From: Phycicoccus elongatus Lp2
GTDB lineage: Bacteria; Actinomycetota; Actinomycetes; Actinomycetales; Dermatophilaceae
DNA: 52,662 nucleotides
Assembly: GCF_000367525.1 (NCBI RefSeq)
Contig: NZ_HF570956.1
Coordinates: 1,516,484-1,569,145, forward strand
Direction: 5' to 3'
The notes under the pieces are model-generated. The model saw only the letters and a program-made list of their open reading frames with translations, did no database searches and had not been told where the DNA came from. Each line of letters begins with the position of its first letter. The first letter of the stretch is position 1. Of this stretch, positions 26,183 to 37,811 are shown one piece after another. The position numbers and the translations under genes were made by a program.

Positions 26183-26526
26183 ATGGTCAGGAAGCGCGAG
26201 GCTACGGCGCGCGGCCTTCTCCTCACCCTGATCGTCCACACCTGGTTCGGCTGGCTGCCCGCGTCCTTCCTCGCCTCGTGGGGCGCGATGGCGCTCACCC
26301 TGGCCGCGACCGCGAGCGCGATCGTCGGGCTGCACGCCCTCATCGGCCGCGCCGGCATCGCCGTCGGCGCGATCCTCACGATGTTCGTCGGCAACCCGCT
26401 CTCCTCCCTGGCCATGCCCAAGGAGCCGGGTGGGCGGTCGTCGGAGTCGCGCTCTCGCTCATCGGTCGTCACCGTGACGAGGAGGTCGTCCACCTCGAGG
26501 GCATGGTCGAGCCCGATCCTGCCTAG
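26183..26526 (+). pseudogene. Decayed integral membrane protein (permease-like)
   Basis: Codons from 26183 read LIVHTWFGWLPASFLASWGA, then three hydrophobic helices and LTMFVGNPLSSLAMPKE, which resemble the C-terminal part of actinobacterial membrane proteins annotated as ABC-type permeases. After about 26424 this frame becomes meaningless. Sense resumes in another frame as AVVGVALSLIGRHRDEEVVH ending EPDPA and a TAG at 26526, a plausible last helix and tail of the same protein. Both the N-terminal part and an internal segment are lost. The final bases overlap the purM stop. Confidence 0.65.
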
Positions 26527-27640
26527 CGGTGCACGCCCACCAGTTGCACCGAGCCCCCGTCGACACCCTTTGCCCCGTGGATGACCTCGTGGCCGGCGTC
26601 GATCGGGGCTCGGTCGGCGTCGTGGACCTGGCCCATCACCCACGTGGCTATGCCGCGCGCGTCCAGGAACGCGGTGGTCGCGCCCACGGCATCTGCCGGG
26701 ACGAGCGCGACGAAGCCGACACCCTGGTTGAGCGTCCGCTCGATGTCTGACTGGGGCACATTGCCGAGCGACTGGACCGTGGCGAAGACCGCTGGCGGCG
26801 TCCACGTCGCCCGGTCAACCCGCGCGTGCAGACCCTGCGGCAGCACCCGCGCGAGGTTCGCGGCGAGCCCACCGCCGGTGACGTGAGAGAGTCCGTGCAC
26901 TCCGCCCCCCGCCACGACGGAAGGGTCACGGAGGAGGTCGACGAGGTCCGCGGCATACACCCGGGTTGGGGTGAGCAGCTCCTCGCCGAGCGTGCGCCCG
27001 AACTCGGCCACCTCGCGATCGAGCGCCCAGCCGGCGTGCGCGATGACGCGGCGGACGAGGGAGTAGCCGTTGGAGTGCAGGCCCGAGGAGGCGAGTCCGA
27101 GGATGACGTCGCCCTCGCGGATGCGGTCGGGGCTGAGGATGTCGGCGTATTCGACGACTCCGGTGGCGGCGCCGGCGCAGTCGTACTCGTCGGGGTCGAG
27201 CAGGCCGGGGTGCTCGGCGGTCTCGCCACCGACGAGTGCGACGCGGGCCTGCTCGCAGGCTCGGGCGATGCCGCCGACGATCGCCGCGATCCGCTCGGGG
27301 ACGACCTTGCCGCAGGCGATGTAGTCGGTCATGAAGAGCGGCTCGGCTCCGCACACGACGATGTCGTCCACGACCATCCCGACGAGGTCGAAGCCGATCG
27401 TGTCGTGAATGTCGAGCGCTTGGGCGATGGCGACCTTGGTGCCGACGCCGTCAGTGGACGTGGCGAGCACCGGGCGGTCCATGCGGGCAATCGCGGTGGC
27501 GTCGAACATCCCGGCGAAGCCGCCCAGGCCGCCGAGCACTTCGGGTCGGGTGGCGCGCCGGACGGAGGCCTTCATCAACTCGACGGCCTTGTCTCCGGCC
27601 TCGACGTCGACGCCGGCCGCGGCATACGTGATCTGCTCGG

Positions 27641-27644
<4 letters not shown>
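26523..27644 (-). CDS. purM: Phosphoribosylformylglycinamidine cyclo-ligase (AIR synthetase)
   Basis: 373 residues. It closes FGAM to AIR with ATP, step five of purine synthesis. Motifs: TYAAAGVDVEAGDKAVELMK at the N-terminus, TDGVGTKVAIAQ, GFDLVGMVVDDIVVCGAEPL, LVGGETAEHPG, SSGLHSNGYSLVR, and HGLSHVTGGGLAANLARVLP. The GTG at 27644 overlaps the purF stop (GTGA), so the pair is translationally coupled in the order purF-purM seen across actinobacteria. Confidence 0.97.
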
Positions 27645-29146
<1,502 letters not shown>

Positions 29147-29208
29147 CCGTCGATTCTCCCATGCCGGGACGGGTATGCCGTGCGCCCCCGATCCCCCGCT
29201 GCCCGGGG

Positions 29209-29439
29209 TCAGCGGTTGCGGCGGTCCACGAGCACCGCGATGACGGCCGCGATCGTGCCGAAGAGCACGGCGCCGAGCATGCCCACGATGCCGATTCCGT
29301 CGCTGACCCCGTAGGTGTAGCCCTGCGGCATCGCCGCGGGCTTCTCGAGGACTCCGCTCCACGCGATCCAGGCGCCGACGAGGAAGCCCAGGATCGCACC
29401 GGTGGCGATGAAGCGAGTGAAGTTCGGACGCGTGGGCAC
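29209..29439 (-). CDS. Small two-helix membrane protein upstream of purF
   Basis: 76 residues: a hydrophobic helix at about 11-29, a polar loop with MPQGYTYGVSDGIG, then a second helix at about 47-70 and a basic end. Similar short membrane proteins lie next to purF in other actinobacteria; function is unknown. The GTG start is supported by a TAACCT box seven bases upstream (29447-29452). The 62 bases to purF hold one GTATGCCG octamer. Confidence 0.75.
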   Translation of the reverse strand: MPTRPNFTRFIATGAILGFLVGAWIAWSGVLEKPAAMPQGYTYGVSDGIGIVGMLGAVLFGTIAAVIAVLVDRRNR

Positions 29440-29446
29440 GTCCGAC

Positions 29447-29452
29447 AGGTTA
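29447..29452 (-). promoter_or_regulatory. -10 box, leaderless start of the small membrane protein gene
   Basis: Minus-strand TAACCT, seven bases before the GTG at 29439. It may also be the promoter for purF-purM. Confidence 0.5.
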
Positions 29453-29472
29453 ACCCGACCACGGGACCCTGC

Positions 29473-30315
29473 TCACCGCAGGGTAAGCCCCTCGAGGACT
29501 GCTTCGTCACCGGCATACGGCCCGTCCGGTCGCGGCCAGTGGGAGACCACGTCGTCGAAACCAAGGGCCGCCGCCCGACCGGTCATCTCCTCGAAGACAC
29601 CGACCGACGACAGCGAGAACTGCGGTGAGGAGTCCAGGGACAGCACGGCCCGGACCCCGCAGCGGCCGGCGGCGGCTTCGGCCTCACGGAACCGGCCCAT
29701 GAGTCCCTCGACGTGGCCGAACCACGCCTCGAGGGTCTGGCCCGACCCGCCATAGGTGATCCAGGCATCGCCGCTCGACGCGGCCAGCGCAAGAGAGCGT
29801 GGTCCATTGGCGGCGATCCACAGGGGGATACGGTCTCGGGCGGGGCCGGGCAGGGTGCGGGCGTCGCGCACCGCATAGAAGTCGCCGTCGTGGTCGACGT
29901 GGTCCTCGCGGAGCAGCCGGTCGAGGAGCTCGACGTACTCGTGGAAGCGATCGACCCGCTGGCGCAGGGTGAGGTCCTCACCGAGGCGCTGGGCGTCCCC
30001 GTCGCCGCCGGTGCCCAGGCCGAGGAGGAAGCGGTCGCTGCTGATGTCGGCCAGACCGACCGAGTCGCGGAGCAGGACGTAGGGGTGCCGGTAGTTGGGT
30101 GAGGCGACAAACGATCCGAGGCCGATGCTGGTGGTCGCCATCGCGGCGGCAGCGAGCGCCGGAAAGGCCCCCGTCCACGGCGCCTCGGGCAGGCCGCCCC
30201 AGACGAGGTGGTCGTAGGTCCAGGCGTGGTCGAAACCGAGCGCCTCGGCGGCCTCCCACCGTGGGCGGGCCTCTCGCCAGGGCAGGTCGGTGAGGATGAC
30301 GATGCCGTGCCGCAC
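29473..30315 (-). CDS. LLM-class (luciferase-like) F420-dependent oxidoreductase
   Basis: 280 residues with a bacterial-luciferase-like TIM barrel: AAEALGFDHAWTYDHLVWGG, TTSIGLGSFVASPNYRHPYV, DRFLLGLGTGGDGDAQRLGE and IPLWIAANGPRSLALAASSG. This subgroup usually uses F420, in line with the fgd gene in the same window, but FMN cannot be excluded. Substrate unknown. The GTG start lies one base after the stop of the sterol-carrier-like gene, so both are on one mRNA. Confidence 0.87.
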   Translation of the reverse strand: MRHGIVILTDLPWREARPRWEAAEALGFDHAWTYDHLVWGGLPEAPWTGAFPALAAAAMATTSIGLGSFVASPNYRHPYVLLRDSVGLADISSDRFLLGLGTGGDGDAQRLGEDLTLRQRVDRFHEYVELLDRLLREDHVDHDGDFYAVRDARTLPGPARDRIPLWIAANGPRSLALAASSGDAWITYGGSGQTLEAWFGHVEGLMGRFREAEAAAGRCGVRAVLSLDSSPQFSLSSVGVFEEMTGRAAALGFDDVVSHWPRPDGPYAGDEAVLEGLTLR

Positions 30316-30316
30316 C

Positions 30317-30694
30317 TCAGAGCACCCCCGCCAAGGGAAGGTATGCCGCGAGGTCGGCTCGGGTGCCGCTCACCTGGAGGCGGCCGGACTCCCAGGCGAC
30401 GTCCCAGTCCAGGCGTCCTGTCGCGACGGCGAGCCAGGTCTGCGCATCGGTCTCGACGACATTGGGCGGAGTGCCGCGGCGATGCACGGTCCCCTCGATG
30501 CACTGGACAGCGCCGAAGGGCGGGACGCGCACCTCGACACTGCGGCCCGGGGCGCGCTGCCCGAGCTCCTCGAGCGTGTAGCGCACCGCCGTGGCCAGCT
30601 CCTCGCGGCCGAGGTCAGGGGTCTCCAGCCAGGCGGCGAGCGCAGCGCGGCCGGCGGGGACCGGCGTTCGGCGGCGAGGCGGCATACCCGTCAT
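30317..30694 (-). CDS. Sterol-carrier-family (SCP2-like) protein
   Basis: 125 residues. EVRVPPFGAVQCIEGTVHRR with TWLAVATGRLDWDVAWESGR and a final LAAYLPLAGVL is the pattern of the bacterial SCP2-like family found beside purF in mycobacteria (Rv0807, named from memory). These proteins may bind hydrophobic ligands; no activity is known. The start overlaps a GTATGCCG octamer that here encodes MTGMPP in the ATG-CCG frame. Confidence 0.8.
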   Translation of the reverse strand: MTGMPPRRRTPVPAGRAALAAWLETPDLGREELATAVRYTLEELGQRAPGRSVEVRVPPFGAVQCIEGTVHRRGTPPNVVETDAQTWLAVATGRLDWDVAWESGRLQVSGTRADLAAYLPLAGVL

Positions 30695-30722
30695 CCAAGC
30701 ACTTCGCCAGTCGACACCTTGA

Positions 30723-30741
30723 TCTTTACCTTGTCTTTAAC
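30723..30741 (+). promoter_or_regulatory. Direct repeat upstream of the secreted nucleotidase, possible activator site
   Basis: TCTTTACC (30723-30730) and TCTTTAAC (30734-30741) repeat with an 11-base period, one helical turn, in an AT-rich island. Tandem 11-base repeats are typical of PhoP/PhoB-type boxes. A phosphate-regulated nucleotidase would be sensible, but the match is only to spacing. GGAGGAC is the ribosome binding site. Confidence 0.3.
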
Positions 30742-30836
30742 TTTCGCCTGTTCCCGGGCCACCCACTCTGGGGCAGAGTTCGGAGGGTCTCTCGACCTGC
30801 GCGGCCGAGAACGACCCTGACACGGAGGACTTCTTC

Positions 30837-32891
30837 ATGCGACAACACACCAAGGTCGGCGCACTCGTCGCCGGCGCCGCGCTCATCTCGGCGGCGGCGC
30901 TGGCCACCCCCGCGAGCGCAGGCAACAACCTCGGGGGCGCCCCGATCCCGGCCGGTTCGACCCCGGTTAACCTGCTCACCGTCAACGACTTCCACGGCCG
31001 GATCGACTCCGGCGACCTGACGGGCAAGCTGGGCAAGAACTTCGCCTGCACGATGATCACCCAGCGCGCGGCCCTGGGCGCCTCCAACACGGTGACGGTG
31101 GGCGCGGGCGACCTCATCAACGCCTCGACCTTCGCCTCGCAGGTCCAGCACGAGGAGCCCACCATCGACTTCCTCGGTGCCGTCGGGCTCCAGGTGTCGA
31201 GTGTCGGCAACCATGAGTTCGACTCCGGCTTCGCCGACCTCACCGGCCGGATCATCCCGCGGGCCCACGAGCACGGCTTCGAGTACGTCGGCGCCAACAT
31301 CTACACCAAGGGCACCAAGACCCCGGCGATGAAGTCCTACGAGGTCTACACCGTCAACGGTGTGCGCGTCGGCGTCGTCGGTGCTGTCACCGCCGAGACC
31401 CCCAACCTCGTGGCCGGCCTCGGTATCGCCGGGCTCGACTTCGGCGATCCTGTCGAGGGCGCCAACACCGTCGTCAACCAGCTGACCGACGGCGATGCAG
31501 CCAACGGTGAGGCCGACGTCGTCGTCGTCGCCTACCACGAGGGAGGCCCCTACTCCTCGACGACGGGCACGCTGGCCGACCAGATGAAGGTGCCGGTCTT
31601 CGCCCACCTGGTCAACGACACCTCGCCCAAGGCCGCGGCCATCATCCAGGGCCACACCCACCAGGCCTATGTGTATGACGTGCCCGTCCCGGGCGCGACC
31701 GACGGCTCGACCCGTCCGGTGCTCCAGACCGGCAACTACGCCGCCAATGTCGGCAAGATCCAGTTCGGGATCGACACCTCGACGATGAAGGTCGTCGGCT
31801 ACAACGCGGGCAACGTGCCGGTTGTCGCATACTCCCCCACCTGCGCTGCCGATGCGCAGTGGCAGCGGGCCGCGGCCATCGTCGACGCCGCAGTCACCTA
31901 CGCCAAGCCGATCGCGGCCCAGCCGGTGGGGAAGATCACCACCTCGATCACCCGCGCCTACAACAACGGCGCCGAGGACCGTGGGCGCGAGTCCAGCCTG
32001 TCCAACCTCATCGCCCAGCAGATGGTCGAGTCGGTGAACGCCACCGGCAACAACCACGCCGACATCGGGATCATGAACCCCGGTGGTGTCCGCAACGACC
32101 TGCCCTACGGCACGGACGGCACCATCAGCTACGGCCAGGCGGCGGCCATCCTGCCCTTCGGCAACACGTTGAAGACGGCGGACTACACCGGAGCGCAGGT
32201 CAAGCGAATCCTCGAGGAGCAGTGGCAGCCGGTCAGCGCGTCGCGGCCTTTCCTCGCCCTGGGCCTGTCGAAGAATGTCACCTACACCTACGACCCGAAC
32301 CGGGCCCAAGGCGACCGGATCTCCGGGATCTACCTCGACGGCACTCCGATCGACCCGGCCAAGGTCTACTCGGTGACATCGAGCAGCTTCCTCGTGACCA
32401 ACGTGGGCACCGCACCCGACAACTTCGCGACGATGCTCCAGGGCGCCAACTACCGCGACACCGGCCTCTCCGACGGGAACGCCTTCGTCGACTGGCTGAA
32501 GGCGAACAGCCCGGTCTCGCCGTCGTGGGTGCAGCACGGCGTCGGCGTCATCGGCACCCCGGCCGTGACCGGGAGCAAGAACGGACCGCAGACGATCACG
32601 ATGCGGCTCGAAGGCTTTGACCTGACAAGTCTGGGTTCCCCGGCCAACAGCACCGCGTCGATCCGGATCAACGGCACGGAGGTGGCGACGGCGACGATCA
32701 CGCCCGTCATCAACACCACCCCCATCCCGTCTCGCAAGGGTGTCGCCGAGATCTCCTTCACCTTGACCAAGCAGCAGTTGCTGCCCTGGACCAAGGGCAA
32801 CGGGCACCGTGACGTCGACGTCATGATCAGTGTCGTGGCCGACCCGACCGGGACGGTGGCCTATGTGCCGATGAAGGTCAGCAAGGGCTGA
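30837..32891 (+). CDS. Secreted 5'-nucleotidase / bifunctional metallophosphatase
   Basis: 684 residues. Signal peptide 1-28 (cleavage after ASA). The N-terminal metallophosphatase domain (45-340) has dimetal-site motifs VNDFHGR (D51, H53), GAGDLINAS, SVGNHEFDSG and IQGHTHQAY. The C-terminal substrate domain (360-580) has IMNPGGVRNDLPYG and an ILPFGNTL loop. A beta domain of about 100 residues follows. No wall-anchor motif is seen. Such enzymes dephosphorylate nucleotides outside the cell to release phosphate and nucleosides. It has a leader, a good ribosome site and strongly C/G-ending codons. Confidence 0.93.
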   Translation: MRQHTKVGALVAGAALISAAALATPASAGNNLGGAPIPAGSTPVNLLTVNDFHGRIDSGDLTGKLGKNFACTMITQRAALGASNTVTVGAGDLINASTFASQVQHEEPTIDFLGAVGLQVSSVGNHEFDSGFADLTGRIIPRAHEHGFEYVGANIYTKGTKTPAMKSYEVYTVNGVRVGVVGAVTAETPNLVAGLGIAGLDFGDPVEGANTVVNQLTDGDAANGEADVVVVAYHEGGPYSSTTGTLADQMKVPVFAHLVNDTSPKAAAIIQGHTHQAYVYDVPVPGATDGSTRPVLQTGNYAANVGKIQFGIDTSTMKVVGYNAGNVPVVAYSPTCAADAQWQRAAAIVDAAVTYAKPIAAQPVGKITTSITRAYNNGAEDRGRESSLSNLIAQQMVESVNATGNNHADIGIMNPGGVRNDLPYGTDGTISYGQAAAILPFGNTLKTADYTGAQVKRILEEQWQPVSASRPFLALGLSKNVTYTYDPNRAQGDRISGIYLDGTPIDPAKVYSVTSSSFLVTNVGTAPDNFATMLQGANYRDTGLSDGNAFVDWLKANSPVSPSWVQHGVGVIGTPAVTGSKNGPQTITMRLEGFDLTSLGSPANSTASIRINGTEVATATITPVINTTPIPSRKGVAEISFTLTKQQLLPWTKGNGHRDVDVMISVVADPTGTVAYVPMKVSKG

Positions 32892-32903
32892 CACCCTGAG
32901 CGC

Positions 32904-33716
32904 ATGACCCACGATCGCCCCGGCGAGATCATTCCCGATGGTCACGCCGGGGCGATCGTCATGCTCGACGGCCAACCCCAGTCCCACGTCAACGTGACCG
33001 ACCCGACGGACCTCGGATTCGAGTACGTCGAACTCATGGCGACCGCTCTCGACACGTATGCCGTGGGGCTGGCTCCGCCTCGCACGGTGACGCATGTCGG
33101 GGGTGCCGGACTGACTCTGCCGCGATGGGTCCAGCACCGCTGGCCGGGGACGCCGCAGGTCGTGCTGGAACCGGATGCCGCGCTGACCGAGCTCGTGCGG
33201 CGGGAGTTGCCGCTGCCGCGAGGCCACCGGATCCGGGTGCGGGCGGTCGACGGGCGACGCGGGCTGGCGGCCCTGGCCCCTGCGTCTGCGGAGGTGATCG
33301 TCGTGGATGCCTATGCCCAGGGGTGCGTGCCCGCTGAGCTGGCGGGTATCGAATGGTGGCGTGACGTGGCGCGCGTGCTGGCCCCGAGCGGGATGCTCCT
33401 GGCCAATCTGGCTGATGAGCCGGACCGTCGGTGGACCGGCCGGGTCGTTGGTGGCGTTGTCGAGGCGGGATTGACCGAGGTGGACCTGCTCGGCACCCAT
33501 GACGTGCTCAAAGGGCGACGCTTCGGCAACCTCGTGCTCGTGGCTCGACGCCACGGGGTGGTCGCCGGGCCGGAACTGGCGCGGGCCGTCGCCCGGGGCA
33601 CCCTCCGGGCGGGGACCCGCCGACCCGGCCCCGCGGCATACGGGAAGGGGTTCAGTGACACGGACGCCGAACCCTCACCCCCGCCGCCCGACCTCGGCCG
33701 CTGGCGCCTCCGCTAA
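32904..33716 (+). CDS. Spermidine synthase-like SAM-dependent methyltransferase-fold protein
   Basis: 270 residues. THVGGAGLTLPRWVQHRWPG and VVLEPDAALTELVRRELPLP form the nucleotide-binding loop and second strand of the polyamine synthase/methyltransferase fold. SAEVIVVDAYAQGCVPAELA matches the DAY/DAF motif, as in spermidine synthase-like proteins of actinobacteria. Residues for putrescine binding are not evident, so spermidine synthesis should not be assumed. CACCCT six bases before the ATG resembles the leaderless boxes here. Confidence 0.82.
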   Translation: MTHDRPGEIIPDGHAGAIVMLDGQPQSHVNVTDPTDLGFEYVELMATALDTYAVGLAPPRTVTHVGGAGLTLPRWVQHRWPGTPQVVLEPDAALTELVRRELPLPRGHRIRVRAVDGRRGLAALAPASAEVIVVDAYAQGCVPAELAGIEWWRDVARVLAPSGMLLANLADEPDRRWTGRVVGGVVEAGLTEVDLLGTHDVLKGRRFGNLVLVARRHGVVAGPELARAVARGTLRAGTRRPGPAAYGKGFSDTDAEPSPPPPDLGRWRLR

Positions 33717-33769
33717 CCCTTGTGTCCGGCAAGAGGACGGCATACCAACCACCTTGCCGGACACAAGGG
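33717..33769. terminator. 17-bp hairpin between convergent genes, GTATGCCG in the loop
   Basis: CCCTTGTGTCCGGCAAG (33717-33733) pairs exactly with 33753-33769. The loop holds a minus-strand GTATGCCG. It separates the methyltransferase-like gene from purL and has no T tract. Confidence 0.75.
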
Positions 33770-33787
33770 GAGGGGTCCGAGTGAAGC

Positions 33788-36700
33788 TCAGGCGACCCAC
33801 ACGCGGGCGTTGCGGAACATCCGCAACCACGGGCTCGCCTCGTCGATCGGCCCATCGGTCCACGACAGTTGCACATTGCGCTGCACCCGCTCGGGGTGCG
33901 GCATCATCGCCGTGAACCGGCCGTCCGGCGTGGTCACCGCGGTCAGTCCGTCCGGCGAGCCATTGGGGTTCACCGGGTATGCCGCGGCCGGCCTCCCAGC
34001 TCCGTCGACGTAGCGCGCGGCCCGGAGCACGGCGACTTGGTCCCCCCGGGCCGAGAAGTTCGCGAACCCCTCGCCGTGCGCGACCGCGATCGGGAGGCGT
34101 GACCCGGCCATTCCGGCGAGAAGGATCGAGGGCGACTCGAGGATCTCGACCTGGGACAGGCGCGCTTCGTACTGCTCGGACCGGTTGCGGGTGAACCGCG
34201 GCCACGCCTGCGCCCCGGGGATGTGGTCGGCCAGCGCCGCGAACATCTGGCACCCGTTGCAGATCCCCAACCCGAAGGTGTCCTCGCGGTGGAAGAACTC
34301 GTGGAAGGACTCGGTGAGCCGCTCGTTGAAGAGCACCGAGCGCGCCCACCCCTCACCCGCGCCGAGCGTGTCGCCATAGGAGAAGCCGCCGCAAGCGACC
34401 AGTCCCACCGCGTCGGCGAGGTCGAAACGACCCGACTGGAGATCGGTCATGTGGACGTCCCACGCTTCGAAACCGGCCCGGTCGAAGGCGAAGGCGGTCT
34501 CGACATGACTGTTGACGCCCTGCTCGCGCAGGATCGCGACCTTGGGCCGCGCGCCGAGGTTGAGGTAGGGAGCCGCGACATCGTCACGCGGATCGAAGGC
34601 GAGGTCGACGACGAGCGCATCGTCACCGCGACCGACGGCGGCGTGCTCCTCATCCGCGCAGGCCGGGTTGTCCCGCAGCCGGCTGATCCGCCACGACACC
34701 TCGTCCCAGGCCTGGGCCAGGTCGTGCACCGACTCGTCCAGCGCGTCCGACTCCCCGATGCGCACGCGGACCCGCCGCTCGGCCGTGGCGACACCGACCC
34801 GGGAAGAGAGGTCGCCCAGCCCGTGGACGGCGAGCAGGTCGAGCGCCTCCTCGGCCCGCTCGAGCGGCACCCCGAGCACGACACCCAACTCCTCGGCGAA
34901 GAGCGCCTCGCGCGAGGCCACCGTCACGTCGACCCCCACCCCACCCGCAAAGGCCATCTCGCACACGGTCGCCCACAGGCCACCGTCGGAGCGGTCATGG
35001 TATGCCGCGGCAATTCCCCTCTCCCGCAACGCACCCATCGCGTCGGCGAGGGCGAGCAACCGGATCGGATCGTCGAGGTCGGGCACCTGCGCGCCGAACG
35101 ATCCGTTGACCTGGGCCGCGATCGAGCCGCCGACCCGGTCTCGCCCCATCCCGAGGTCGACGAGGATCAGGGCTGACCTCCCAGCGAGTTCGGGGGTCAG
35201 CGTCCCGCGCACGTCGGGCAGCGACGCGAAGGCGGTCACGACGAGCGACACCGGCGACACCACCTTGCGGGCCTCGCCGTCCGGCGCTGTCCACGTCGTC
35301 CGCATCGAGAGCGAGTCCTTGCCGACCGGCACGGAGATGCCGAGCGCGGGGCACAGTTCCATGCCCACGGCGTGGACCGTCTCATAGAGCGCAGCGTCCT
35401 CACCCTCCTCGCCACAAGCGGCCATCCAGTTGCAGGACAACTTGATTCCACTCAGGGCGGAGATCGGCGCGGCGAGGAGGTTGGTCAGCGCCTCCCCCAC
35501 GGCCATCCGTCCCGAGGCGGGCGCGTCGATCGCGGCGAGGGGCATCCGCTCCCCCGTCGCCATCGCCTCGCCGGCGAACCCGGAGAGGTCGGCCAGCGTC
35601 ACGGCCACATCGGCGACCGGGACCTGCCATGGCCCAACCATCTGGTCGCGGTGCGTCAGACCACCCACGGTCCGGTCGCCGATGGTGACGAGGAAGCGCT
35701 TGGAGGCGACCGATGGGTGCCGCAACACGGCATACGCGGTCTGGCGCAGGTCCCCCGCGCCGAGGTCGACCTCGTCCCCCGAGCGCGCCACGGTCGTCAC
35801 GTTGCGGGTCATTCGTGGCGGCTTGCCGAGCAATACCTCCATCGGCATGTCGATCGGGTGGTCCCCACTGCCTGCCGACGGATCGACGAGTCGCAACTGC
35901 CCGTCACCCGTCGCGACGCCAACCACGGCATAGGGGCAACGCTCACGGTCGGCAAGAGAAGCGAAGCGGGACAACGATTCAGGGGCGATCGCGAGGACAT
36001 ACCGCTCCTGGCTCTCGTTGCACCAGATCTCCTTGGGTGCCAGGCCCGACTCCTCGAGCGGGACGGCAGCCAGGTCGAAGCGCGCGCCGAGCCCCGCACC
36101 GTCCACGAGCTCCGGGAAGGCATTCGACAGCCCACCCGCGCCGACGTCATGGACGGCGAGGATCGGGTTCTCGTCCCCCATCGACCAGCAGTGGTTGATG
36201 ACCTCCTGGGCCCGCCGCTCGATCTCCGGATTGCCCCGCTGGACCGAATCGAAGTCCAGCTCAGCGGCATTCGCACCGGCAGCCATTGACGACGCCGCGC
36301 CACCACCCATGCCGATCCGCATTCCCGGACCCCCGAGTTGCACGAGCAGGGTGCCCTCGGGGAAGAGCACCTTCTCGGTCATGTCCGCGCTGATCGTGCC
36401 CAGACCACCGGCGCTCATGATCGGCTTGTGGAATCCGCGGTGCACCCCGTCCACGGTCTGCTCGAAGACCCGGAAGAAGCCGCCGAGATTCGGCCGACCG
36501 AACTCGTTGTTGAAGGCGGCCGCCCCGATCGGCGCGTCGAGCATGATCTCCAAGGGAGTCGCCAAATGGTCAGGCGCGGCGAAATCGCCTGTCTCCCAGG
36601 GCTCGTTCGTGCCGGGCAGATGGAGATTCGACACCGCGAAACCGGCCACACCGGCCTTGGGCTGCGATCCACGACCGGTGGCGCCCTCGTCCCGGATCTC

Positions 36701-37660
36701 CCCACCGGCACCCGTGGCCGCCCCCGGGAAGGGTGAGATCGCCGTCGGGTGGTTGTGGGTCTCGACCTTCATCAGGACGTGCGCGACACCCTCGCGCGCG
36801 GCATACGGGCTGGGTTCGGACTGCGCGACCGGCAACCAGCGCGAGCGCTCCCCGCCCACCATGACCGACGCATTGTCCTTGTAGGCCACGACCGTTCCCT
36901 CGCCGGCGACCGCCTCGGTGTGCCGGATCATCCCGAAAAGGCTGCGCGGGCGCGCCTGGCCGTCGATGACGAAGTCGGCGTTGAAGATCTTGTGCCGGCA
37001 GTGCTCGCTGTTGGCCTGCGCGAACATCGTCAACTCGACATCGGTCGGGTTGCGGCCCAGACCGGTGAAGGCCTCCGCCAGGTAGTCGATCTCGTCCTCC
37101 GACAGGGCCAAGCCGTATGCCGTGTTCGCACCGTCCAGCGCGGCGCGCCCCTGCCCGAGGACGTCGACGCGCTCCATCGGGGAGGCGTCCCGCTCGTCGA
37201 AGAGGTGGGCCGCGTCCTCGCGGTGACGCAGGACGGACTCGGTCATCCGGTCGTGAAGGATCGCAGCGCACGACTGCCACTGGTCCTGCGCCAACTCGGC
37301 GCCGTGCAGAGTGAACTCGGTGACCCGCTCGACCCGCTCGAGGACAAAGCCGCAGTTGTGGGCAATGTCGGTGGCCTTGCTCGCCCACGGACTCACCGTG
37401 CCCAGTCGCGGCCCGACGACGACGAGGGAGGACGGCCCGTCCGGCCCGGCGGCATGCGGGTCACCGTAGGTGAGCAGGGCGGCCACCCGGCCCGCGTCCT
37501 CGAGGGGGCCGGCGCTGCGCACCCAGTGCACGTGGCGCGCAGAGACTGCGCTGATCTCGGGCGTGATCTCCTGCAGTCGGGCCAGGAGCGCGGTGGCTCG
37601 GAAGTCGGACAGGGCGGTTCCGCCCTCGAACACGGTCAGCACGTGGTCGTGCGAGGTCAT
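33788..37660 (-). CDS. purL: Phosphoribosylformylglycinamidine synthase, single-chain large type
   Basis: 1290 residues, fusing what most actinobacteria make as PurS, PurL and PurQ. The N-terminal PurS-like part (1-150) begins [15 protein letters not shown]. The synthase part has [36 protein letters not shown]-like text ([20 protein letters not shown]) and two AIRS-type repeats. The C-terminal glutaminase (about 1010-1290) has the nucleophile in [10 protein letters not shown] and a closing [13 protein letters not shown] with H and E. It converts FGAR to FGAM with glutamine and ATP. No separate purS or purQ is in the window. Confidence 0.96.
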   Translation of the reverse strand: MTSHDHVLTVFEGGTALSDFRATALLARLQEITPEISAVSARHVHWVRSAGPLEDAGRVAALLTYGDPHAAGPDGPSSLVVVGPRLGTVSPWASKATDIAHNCGFVLERVERVTEFTLHGAELAQDQWQSCAAILHDRMTESVLRHREDAAHLFDERDASPMERVDVLGQGRAALDGANTAYGLALSEDEIDYLAEAFTGLGRNPTDVELTMFAQANSEHCRHKIFNADFVIDGQARPRSLFGMIRHTEAVAGEGTVVAYKDNASVMVGGERSRWLPVAQSEPSPYAAREGVAHVLMKVETHNHPTAISPFPGAATGAGGEIRDEGATGRGSQPKAGVAGFAVSNLHLPGTNEPWETGDFAAPDHLATPLEIMLDAPIGAAAFNNEFGRPNLGGFFRVFEQTVDGVHRGFHKPIMSAGGLGTISADMTEKVLFPEGTLLVQLGGPGMRIGMGGGAASSMAAGANAAELDFDSVQRGNPEIERRAQEVINHCWSMGDENPILAVHDVGAGGLSNAFPELVDGAGLGARFDLAAVPLEESGLAPKEIWCNESQERYVLAIAPESLSRFASLADRERCPYAVVGVATGDGQLRLVDPSAGSGDHPIDMPMEVLLGKPPRMTRNVTTVARSGDEVDLGAGDLRQTAYAVLRHPSVASKRFLVTIGDRTVGGLTHRDQMVGPWQVPVADVAVTLADLSGFAGEAMATGERMPLAAIDAPASGRMAVGEALTNLLAAPISALSGIKLSCNWMAACGEEGEDAALYETVHAVGMELCPALGISVPVGKDSLSMRTTWTAPDGEARKVVSPVSLVVTAFASLPDVRGTLTPELAGRSALILVDLGMGRDRVGGSIAAQVNGSFGAQVPDLDDPIRLLALADAMGALRERGIAAAYHDRSDGGLWATVCEMAFAGGVGVDVTVASREALFAEELGVVLGVPLERAEEALDLLAVHGLGDLSSRVGVATAERRVRVRIGESDALDESVHDLAQAWDEVSWRISRLRDNPACADEEHAAVGRGDDALVVDLAFDPRDDVAAPYLNLGARPKVAILREQGVNSHVETAFAFDRAGFEAWDVHMTDLQSGRFDLADAVGLVACGGFSYGDTLGAGEGWARSVLFNERLTESFHEFFHREDTFGLGICNGCQMFAALADHIPGAQAWPRFTRNRSEQYEARLSQVEILESPSILLAGMAGSRLPIAVAHGEGFANFSARGDQVAVLRAARYVDGAGRPAAAYPVNPNGSPDGLTAVTTPDGRFTAMMPHPERVQRNVQLSWTDGPIDEASPWLRMFRNARVWVA

Positions 37661-37811
37661 CGAGCAACTCCCGGGGCGGGCGAGTGGGCCGAGGGCAAGT
37701 CTATCGACGCCCGTGCAGCGACCGACCGGGCGCCCAGCGCGTCACACTGCACTCGAAGGCCACGCTCGAGCGCGGACTCGACGTCGGGATTCACACTGGT
37801 ATGCCGCGAGG

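Noticed and set aside
30726-33554. 942-codon open frame on the minus strand
   Set aside because: Antisense to the nucleotidase and methyltransferase-like genes, both with clear motifs and a signal peptide; no domain is visible in the antisense frame.
37661-37811. Purine riboswitch or PurR-type site between purL and purC
   Set aside because: No purine aptamer core or recognisable operator; only one octamer and mixed GC-rich sequence.
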